From NCBI GenBank assembly GCA_023634235.1, contig JAMKCF010000008.1, forward strand, positions 10,186,176 through 10,250,175: a stretch of DNA of 64,000 nt. Reading direction: 5' to 3'. Under the pieces are notes generated by a model. The model made no database searches, was not told the DNA's origin, and saw only the letters and a program-made list of their open reading frames with translations. Made by a program: the position numbers and the translations under genes. The DNA comes from Pisaster brevispinus (Eukaryota; Echinodermata; Asteroidea; Forcipulatida; Asteriidae). Shown here piece by piece: positions 59,101 to 64,000 of this stretch; position 1 is the first letter of the stretch, and each line of letters starts with the position of its first letter.

Positions 59101-62100
59101 CCATGCTTGACTCTATTTTCGCGAGGGAAGGGCTGCCTAATGAGATAGTTTCCGATAATGGAACTCAGTTCGTTTCTGCAGAGTTTGAGTCATACTTGAG
59201 CAAGCGTGGTATCAAGCACATTCGCACATCACTTTACCATCCACAGGCTAATGGACTCATCCAGAGATTCAATCGCGTTCTCAAGCAGACTCTACAAATT
59301 GCTACTCGCGAACACAGACCATGGAAAGTTGCAGCACTTGAACTACTCACTGTGTACAGAGCTACTGAACATGCAACTACTGGGAAATCACCTGCAGAAC
59401 TCTTGCACAATCGACCTATGACAACTACCCTGAACATTTGACCTACAGAGGTTGTAACAAAAGGTTCAATTGATGTTCGTAATCGCGTTGAACAAAAACA
59501 GAAGAAATACAAGCAGTACACTGACCAGAAGCGTGGTGCTGTGCAACCGCGTTTTCAGAGAGGGGACTATGTGCGTGTCAAAAATCCACGACATGTTCAT
59601 AAGGGTTAAAATCGCTATGGACCTCCTCATCGTATCACTCAATCCAAAGGTCCATCTACTTACCAACTCGATGATGGTCGCACATGGAACGCAACACACT
59701 TGACCATGTCTCAGAAACCATTCGATCAAGTGCCTACTGCTCAAACAAAAACTGATACGCCTAAACCTGAGAACCGACCTAAGAGACAGATTAGAAAGCC
59801 TACTTGGGCCAAAGATTATCATATGTAACTTTAAGAAAACTGTTCATTACATGCCAGTTCAAACAAAGTGGAAGAAAAACAAAAGTGTTCCTTAACTGAT
59901 TAACTGTGATTCTTTATTGATTATTCTGCAAACTCCCGGACCTGTTTATACATTTAACTGTCTGCCATACATTGCTAGAACTGTTAAATTTAAAGTTCTT
60001 CTTTTATTTTGTGAGGGGAGAATGTTGTGTTCATGCAATTGTAATAGCGCCCTCTTGTGATGGCTTGTAAACAGAACGCCATGTTGAAATCATGTAAGAA
60101 TTACGAAGGAGGAATTAAAGAAGTGTTGTGTTGAATTCATCTAAGAACTGCAGTTGTTTACATTACTTATGGTGTATGTAACATATTTCTAACCATGTAA
60201 AAATTCTAAACATCGTTAATACCAACCATCAATCAGGCATTCAATCAAACACAATATACTTACGTTTGAGAGTAGAACTCGTGCACATACTTCTTGTTGC
60301 ATTTTGACACATATGCAAAGCACCTTAAGTATTAAAAGAAACACATTATTAATAGTTAATAGCATTGGCAAGATGTACTAACTACTGATCATTAATTATG
60401 ACACTTTGAAATTTGGGGTTTACTCAGTGGCTTGTTTTGGCAACCTCAACCAGCATTCTACGGATTTACAGGCCTACAATCTGCAGATTGTGCTCTACTA
60501 ACTGGGCAGCTCAATCTGAAGATTGAGCAAAATCATGCGCAAACTGCAGACTGTGCAAGTCCATAGAACGTGCTCCATGAATATCAACGCACTCGACAGA
60601 AGTCACGCAGAATTCATTTTAGACATTGATTCAGATTTTTAGCCAAAACTTGTCTCTCATAGAAATACAGTCTCATGGAAATCCAACAAATTGCTGACAT
60701 CGGAGAATTGTTATCCGAGTACCTGTCCTGGATTAATTTTGACAAGACCCTACTTAAGGTATGGATTTTGGAACAGTTTTTTGTCACTCTGTTTTTTTAA
60801 TTCTAAATCTTGTACAGTCGTACCAACAAATACATGAGCATTCAAAGTAATACAACAAGTACAGTATAGATACCTTCACTTCACAGGACATATAAGAAAA
60901 TAAATTAATGTACATGTAGTATCAATACCAGGTTGGACCAACCATTCTGTGAAAGGTGTGTTACAAAATACCTTGCCTCTTCATCACGGCGCACAGGTGC
61001 CGTTCCCAAATAGCGCACAAATAATGACAATGCGGTGTGCGCCGGAAGCCTTGCAACACCCCTTCTCATGGAATGTTTGGTCAGACCATTCAGGATCATC
61101 ATGTGTTGAGTGTGCTTAACCAGCAAATCAGCCGCAAGCATTGAGTAAGAAATTTTATTTTTTTAAGAGGTTTAACATGTAATTCGGCAAGAATTATGCA
61201 CTTAGCATTGTGAATGTTTGTACAATGTGTTGAGAAAGTTTTAGACCGTACAAAGGAAACTGAAGTTATTGCTGGCTGAAGACCAGAAAATGTTGAACTA
61301 TTAAGTATTATAAACAAAGTTTTTTTAGAAGAACTGTACTCTGGTTATAACGGTTGAGCATGAAAGTGGAGTGTATTCTTAGTTGGCTACGACTGAAGAA
61401 AAGCACTTGAAACAATTTGTATGGGTCTGATCTTGTTTTATTACAAGGTGACTTCCATCAATACAATTGTTACAGAGTGTTGCATCTTAGACATATTGAG
61501 AAGCCAGTTGGCGGTTTTCAAGCTATTTCGTTGGGTCTTTTTGTAATTTGGGGGAATTTTTGGCTTGGTGCTGGGAAAAAAATAGCACATTGAGCTTCCC
61601 CATCGTTATGTACAATGGTTTGTTGGGGCGCTAGTAGACCGACGATGACAAAATTTTGAAAAAAGGAGATTTCCCAGTGACTGGGGCGCGCTCTACTCCT
61701 TTTTTCAAAATGTTGACATCTTCGATCGTACTAGCGCCCCAGGAATCCATTGTAAGTTCCACCACATTGAGCAATTTGCTATATGATTTTAACGACAACC
61801 AGCCACAAAAATGACAAAAAGACCAAAATAAATAGCTCAAAAGCGATACGTTCAATCGTAAGCAACGTAAATTATAAGGGGTGAGTTCTTTAAAAATTGT
61901 CTAATACTAATAGGAATTATCAAATGTTTGTCGTGACTTAATTATAACCCGATAACTGAGGGATAGGGCCTACTACATGTATTCAGAATGTTTATTAATA
62001 CTTATGTTACTTCAGGCTATAGCATTAAGTTTGCCACTCAGATTCTACAAGCATTCATTTGTAATTTTAACAATAACATCCTGATTGAGCGTGCACATTT

Positions 62101-62798
62101 TCTGCAGTGCCTGTAACCAGTGTGTCGTTTAACAGCCGTTGATTTACATCCACAACGCATCGGCAGCAAACCCAAAGCCCATACTTCAATGCAGAGCTTT
62201 TGTCGATTTAAAATGTTTATTGGAGGTGTTGTTGATGCAGGACGGTACTGTTTGTGTTGACAGTGTGTTGACGGTGTGTTAACAGTATTAAGTAGGACCC
62301 CCAGTTACTGGGTCTAGGGTAAAAATTAAATAACGCACCATCCACACACCATCCATTGGCATTGTTTTTTCACTTTTTTGCAAAAAAATTCAATGTTTGG
62401 GTTGGGGGTTACATTCATTATGTACATTCATTTATGTACATATAAAGGTATAATGCTTGTTAATTTTGAGTATATTTGATGCGTAGTCTTGAGTTGTCTG
62501 CTAATTTATTGTAGGAGCAGTCTTACTCTTTGACTTGGAAGTTGGGGAGGGTTACGATTACGGATTATCGCAACTTTTTTTTTAACTTGAGCTAACTTCG
62601 TGTCGTCTTTGGCATACAAAACAGCACAACAAATCATGAAATAACGTTATTTCTCTATTATTAGCAAACCTAAGATGAGACTAAAATCCTAACGCAATTA
62701 AATGGTGAACCTGGTTTAACAATAACAAAACACACACCTTGTCTCCCACCGGCAAAATGTCGAAAAGCTGTTGAGACTCTCTGCAGCATGAACGCCAT
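46988..62798 (-). CDS. NDUFS3: NADH:ubiquinone oxidoreductase core subunit S3 (complex I, 30 kDa)
   Basis: Six exons (62798-62738, 60323-60264, 54422-54175, 53987-53862, 51452-51333, 47167-46988) join with phases 1, 1, 0, 0, 0 into 795 bases, 264 residues, the same length as human NDUFS3. The subunit is the NuoC-type core protein of the complex I peripheral arm, beside the quinone site, in the mitochondrial matrix. Conserved blocks are [87 protein letters not shown] and [13 protein letters not shown]. The N-terminus [18 protein letters not shown] is a good mitochondrial presequence. All introns are GT-AG and contain transposons, including a nearly complete LTR element in intron 2. The protein itself shows no lesion. 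Confidence 0.97.
47850..50290 (-). mobile_element. Decayed LINE in NDUFS3 intron 5
   Basis: Minus-strand pieces in order: endonuclease part [20 protein letters not shown] (about 50053-50290), linker [20 protein letters not shown] (48808-49041), C-terminal RT region [20 protein letters not shown] (48111-48374), and a 3' end GGGGCGCTATAAAAATGCCT ending in TATG repeats (47852-47876). The catalytic RT core is missing. The endonuclease and linker are separated by a pogo-like MITE. The type is close to CR1/L2. Confidence 0.8.
49302..50050. mobile_element. 749-bp pogo/Tigger-like MITE
   Basis: Termini CAGTCGACTCTCATTAATAC on the left and, in reverse complement, CAGTCGACTCTCGTCAATAC on the right; TA flanks on both sides (49300-49301 and 50051-50052). 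The tip is typical of pogo-group elements. CTCGTATTA-like words repeat near both ends. There is no transposase frame. It splits the minus-strand LINE cleanly. Confidence 0.88.
50300..51330. other. Intronic stretch without recognised feature
   Basis: Between the LINE and NDUFS3 exon 5 no domain or repeat was recognised on either strand. Confidence 0.4.
51333..51452 (-). CDS. NDUFS3: NDUFS3 exon 5
   Basis: [20 protein letters not shown] through FPLSGFVE, 40 codons, phase 0 at both ends. This is the most conserved stretch of the NuoC family. Confidence 0.96.
52505..52858 (+). pseudogene. CR1/L2-like LINE 3' end inside element B
   Basis: The plus strand reads [40 protein letters not shown] and HLFNSTL then stop, the standard end of CR1/L2 reverse transcriptases, followed by GGAAAAGGCGCTTCATAAAC and TTA/ATT repeats. 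It was probably inserted into, or captured by, element B. Confidence 0.85.
52868..53640. repeat. Tandem array of about 150-bp units in element B
   Basis: CTTAAAGGTGCAGTTTTACA-like starts recur near 52871, 53018, 53165, 53310, 53468 and 53613. Each unit carries TCAAGCTGAAAC, GGGATGTGTAACATCCAA and ATGACGTCA-like words. Units are diverged by point changes and small indels. Confidence 0.85.
53862..53987 (-). CDS. NDUFS3: NDUFS3 exon 4
   Basis: [20 protein letters not shown] through AADWYERE, 42 codons, phase 0 at both ends. Acceptor CATTAACAG, donor GTAAGC. Confidence 0.96.
54175..54422 (-). CDS. NDUFS3: NDUFS3 exon 3
   Basis: [20 protein letters not shown] through [10 protein letters not shown]. 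Enters in phase 1, leaves in phase 0. Acceptor TTGACCAG, donor GTAAAT. Confidence 0.96.
54520..54610 (+). pseudogene. Short LINE endonuclease fragment
   Basis: [20 protein letters not shown] matches the N-terminal endonuclease motif of non-LTR retrotransposons (DILxxTET). Nothing else of the element is seen. Confidence 0.55.
54893..55189 (-). mobile_element. tRNA-derived SINE, different tail
   Basis: On the minus strand the head GTTGTGGCCGAGCGGATAAG and B box GTGGGTTCGAGTCCCGGTCG are followed by TTGTGTCCTTAAGCAAGACA then CTTAACCATGATTGCTTCG, as in the copy at 26275. The tail then differs (CGGATGGGACGTAAAGCCGC ... CATGGTGCTATGTAAAGGAG). Confidence 0.85.
55634..55795 (+). repeat. 5' LTR
   Basis: TG...CA type, 162 bases. 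Near-identical to the 3' LTR; differences include CGCGATG against CGCCATG and the last 20 bases (CGCGTGTATATA against GGTGTATGTA). Confidence 0.93.
55846..58593 (+). pseudogene. Gypsy gag-pol frame: gag, protease, RT, RNase H
   Basis: One frame from ATG 55846, broken only by TAG at 56065-56067. Domains in order: gag with two CCHC knuckles ([10 protein letters not shown]..., [14 protein letters not shown]; about 56529-56634), aspartic protease ([11 protein letters not shown], about 56815), reverse transcriptase ([30 protein letters not shown], catalytic YLDD at 57721-57732), RNase H ([35 protein letters not shown]). Between GLTPDPDP and [10 protein letters not shown] about 25-30 residues usual in this family are missing, an apparent in-frame deletion. 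The frame ends at TGA 58591-58593 inside a palindrome. Confidence 0.93.
58588..58617. repeat. Perfect palindrome at the RNase H/integrase junction
   Basis: CTTTGAAACTAACTT and AAGTTAGTTTCAAAG face each other with no more than two bases between. It contains the TGA that ends the gag-pol frame and lies where pol changes frame. A 26-base palindromic block (two bases out of frame) accounts for the shift. Confidence 0.85.
58626..59828 (+). pseudogene. Gypsy integrase and pol C-terminus
   Basis: A second frame, shifted relative to gag-pol. It shows the H2C2 zinc part ([15 protein letters not shown] ... CAACQ), the DDE core ([34 protein letters not shown]) and a basic C-terminal tail to TAA 59826-59828. 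TGA at 59439-59441 and TAA at 59607-59609 interrupt it. Integrase would insert the element's DNA; with these stops this copy is probably inactive. Confidence 0.92.
60023..60183 (+). repeat. 3' LTR
   Basis: 161 bases, preceded by the polypurine tract. Followed by TATTT and unrelated intron sequence. Confidence 0.93.
60264..60323 (-). CDS. NDUFS3: NDUFS3 exon 2
   Basis: A 60-base exon encoding [19 protein letters not shown], part of the presequence and its cleavage region. No strong homology, but acceptor CTTAAG, donor GTAAGT and phase 1 at both ends fit exons 1 and 3 exactly. Confidence 0.85.
61620..61745. mobile_element. Foldback element, GGGGCGCTAGTA family
   Basis: TTGGGGCGCTAGTAGACCGA ... 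AAAATTTTGAAAAAAGGAGA is mirrored by TCTACTCCTTTTTTCAAAAT ... ACTAGCGCCCCA. The centre holds CCCAGTGACTGGGGCGCG. It is related to 21965-22069 and to the ends of 23941-27210. Confidence 0.8.
62738..62798 (-). CDS. NDUFS3: NDUFS3 exon 1
   Basis: [20 protein letters not shown] plus one base, in context AAACATGG. Basic and hydroxylated without acidic residues, as a mitochondrial targeting peptide should be. Donor GTGTGTG. An in-frame second ATG follows at codon 4. Confidence 0.88.
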
Positions 62799-62919
62799 GT
62801 TTACAAAACTACATGTACATGTACTTTTTTATGGGTGTAATGCCCGGCCAGCCCCCTGCCTGCCTGTAGTCGAGTCGTGTCGCGGAATCGGCGGACGCGG
62901 TGGAAACAGCAGGTCAACT

Positions 62920-63035
62920 CGTACCCAGCTCAACGCGTACCCAATTCAGCTCGTACCCCAAAGTCAGTACCCAAGTCATCGCAAACCCGGGTCAACTCGT
63001 ATCCTGGTTAACTCGTACCCATTGATCTGCATTAA
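62920..63035. repeat. Degenerate CAACTCGTACCC repeats upstream of NDUFS3
   Basis: At least seven imperfect copies of a 12-16 base word related to CAACTCGTACCCA (CAACGCGTACCCA, CAGCTCGTACCCC, CAACTCGTATCCT and others), starting about 120 bases upstream of the NDUFS3 start codon. Whether they are promoter elements or a small decaying satellite cannot be told. Confidence 0.75.
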
Positions 63036-63279
63036 TATTAATAATATATTAATGGAGATCAATGCTCGTACTTTCTAACTGAAATCTGATCCTAGTGGAG
63101 ACCCAGGTGTTTTTAAACTAAAAGATGAGAGAACATATTATAATCTTGAATTTTTACATGTCAAGTTTGCTTTGGTTTAATGTTGAATGTTTTTTTAGCA
63201 AACTAAAGCCTTATTATTGATTTTATGGGCAGAAGGTTTAACGAAGGAGTAAAGATGGTTACTTCAGCAAATCGGTACA

Positions 63280-63800
63280 CACTGACGTCGGCCCGACGTA
63301 AGTTTTGGTCGGCATTTGTTTGGCAGAGTCGGCATGTACAGTACATGTAGTCAGTCGCAGCTGGTGTAAACTAGTCAATTGGCCGTCTGACCAATGTCTT
63401 AAAGTTACCGTTGCCTTATGGTTGTCTGGCAGGTTGGTCTTTGGGCAGCCGTCATTATTAGTGAGTTCGGGCAAGGGCTCTAAAATGAGTTTATCCCGAC
63501 GTTGGGCTCTGAACGTCTTGCCGACGGAGGCTATGCAGAATTATGGTACCCGCCAATGCCTAAAAGTCAGACGGACAATATCGTTAATTTAATTCCCGCT
63601 GACGCCATTTTTATTGAATTCCTACCGATATTTCTTTTTACACAAAACAACCAACGTGTCCAATGAACTCCGTAGGGCCGTGGTTCATAAGTATTATGAT
63701 ATACCGTCTTTGCCGACGCTGGGCTTAACTTCTTGCCTACACTTAGGTTTAGGGGTTATGTTAGTGTTCGTAGGTTTTGAACGTACGTCGGTCGGTTGAC
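63280..63800. repeat. GTCGGC/CCGACG-rich repeat region
   Basis: ACGTCGGCCCGACGTAAGTT and scattered GTCGGCA, GCCGACG and CGTCGGTCGG words recur on both strands, suggesting a decayed inverted-repeat element. No clear ends or coding sequence were found. Confidence 0.4.
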
Positions 63801-64000
63801 TACGTCAGCGAGCCAATGAACAGCTCTCCTAGCATAGCTCCACCCAAAATTTCCATGCACGACGGTCGTTGAATACGGTGCCTTTATTGTGAGCATTAGC
63901 AGGGTGAATATTCATGACTCAGCCTCACTGATGACGAAACACCTGGCTTGCTTTACCGCGTTATTCAAAGGCGAATCAATAGACGGTGTGCATGTGACAT

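Larger units (their letters stand above)
55634..60183 (+). mobile_element. Nearly complete Ty3/Gypsy LTR retrotransposon, 4.55 kb
   Basis: LTRs 55634-55795 and 60023-60183 begin TGTTGTG and end TAACA and differ at only a few positions. TATTT flanks both (55629-55633, 60184-60188), a candidate 5-bp target duplication, although TATTT also follows the 5' LTR internally. A GGCGACGAGG block follows the 5' LTR as a likely primer site; GAGGGGAGAA (60014-60022) is the polypurine tract. gag and pol are present but carry an early stop, a palindromic frame-breaking insertion, two further stops and an apparent in-frame deletion. It lies antisense in NDUFS3 intron 2. Confidence 0.95.
60190..62737. other. 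NDUFS3: NDUFS3 intron 2 end and intron 1
   Basis: Besides exon 2 (60264-60323) and a foldback element (61620-61745) no feature was recognised. GACCCCCAGTTACTGGGTCT near 62296 is half of the same foldback family. Confidence 0.45.

Overview
The window looks like nuclear DNA from a marine deuterostome invertebrate, most likely an echinoderm. Coding exons are short, have GT-AG introns and sit far apart. The intergenic DNA is AT-rich and packed with transposon debris. The palindrome TACATGTA and the string AGGCCTAC recur, a bias I associate with echinoderm genomes. The species cannot be named from this sequence.

Three host genes can be assembled with consistent splice phases. (1) 17860-22763, minus strand: a ZNRF-type E3 ubiquitin ligase, four exons, about 256 aa, with an MG N-terminus (likely myristoylated), a C2HC zinc finger and a C-terminal RING. 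(2) 30064-42283, plus strand, with a probable first exon at 23481-23523: a Rab-family GTPase ending in Cys-Cys, with an 11.5-kb intron and unusual switch residues. Its probable first exon lies head to head with the ZNRF gene, 717 bases away. (3) 46988-62798, minus strand: NDUFS3, the 30-kDa subunit of mitochondrial complex I, complete in six exons and 264 aa.

Layout. 1-7000: no recognised gene, a GTACT-rich repeat and a 33-bp minisatellite of 30 units. 7000-16800: nested non-LTR retrotransposons on both strands, invaded by a Harbinger-like element and small foldback elements. 17.8-23.5 kb: ZNRF gene with tRNA-type SINEs in its first intron and the shared promoter. 23.9-28.8 kb: a 3.3-kb inverted-repeat element, a SINE, ATTG-rich DNA and a TA-flanked MITE. 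30-42 kb: Rab gene whose large intron holds a 20-bp minisatellite, a deleted Ty3/Gypsy element and a 4.3-kb Helentron-like element. 42-47 kb: mostly featureless. 47-62.8 kb: NDUFS3, whose introns hold a LINE with a pogo-like MITE, a second Helentron-like element, a SINE and a nearly intact Ty3/Gypsy element. 62.8-64 kb: degenerate short repeats upstream of NDUFS3.

The three genes do not form a pathway; they serve ubiquitination, membrane traffic and respiration. The most interesting signal is the pair of elements at 37296-41551 and 52001-53707. They share no obvious primary sequence but have the same end architecture: a 5' hairpin, its arm repeated near the 3' end, a second hairpin, seven bases, then CTAG followed by TT. 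Both carry tandem arrays in the middle, the plan expected of Helentron-associated (HINE/DINE-like) rolling-circle elements. All coordinates and alignments were made by eye.
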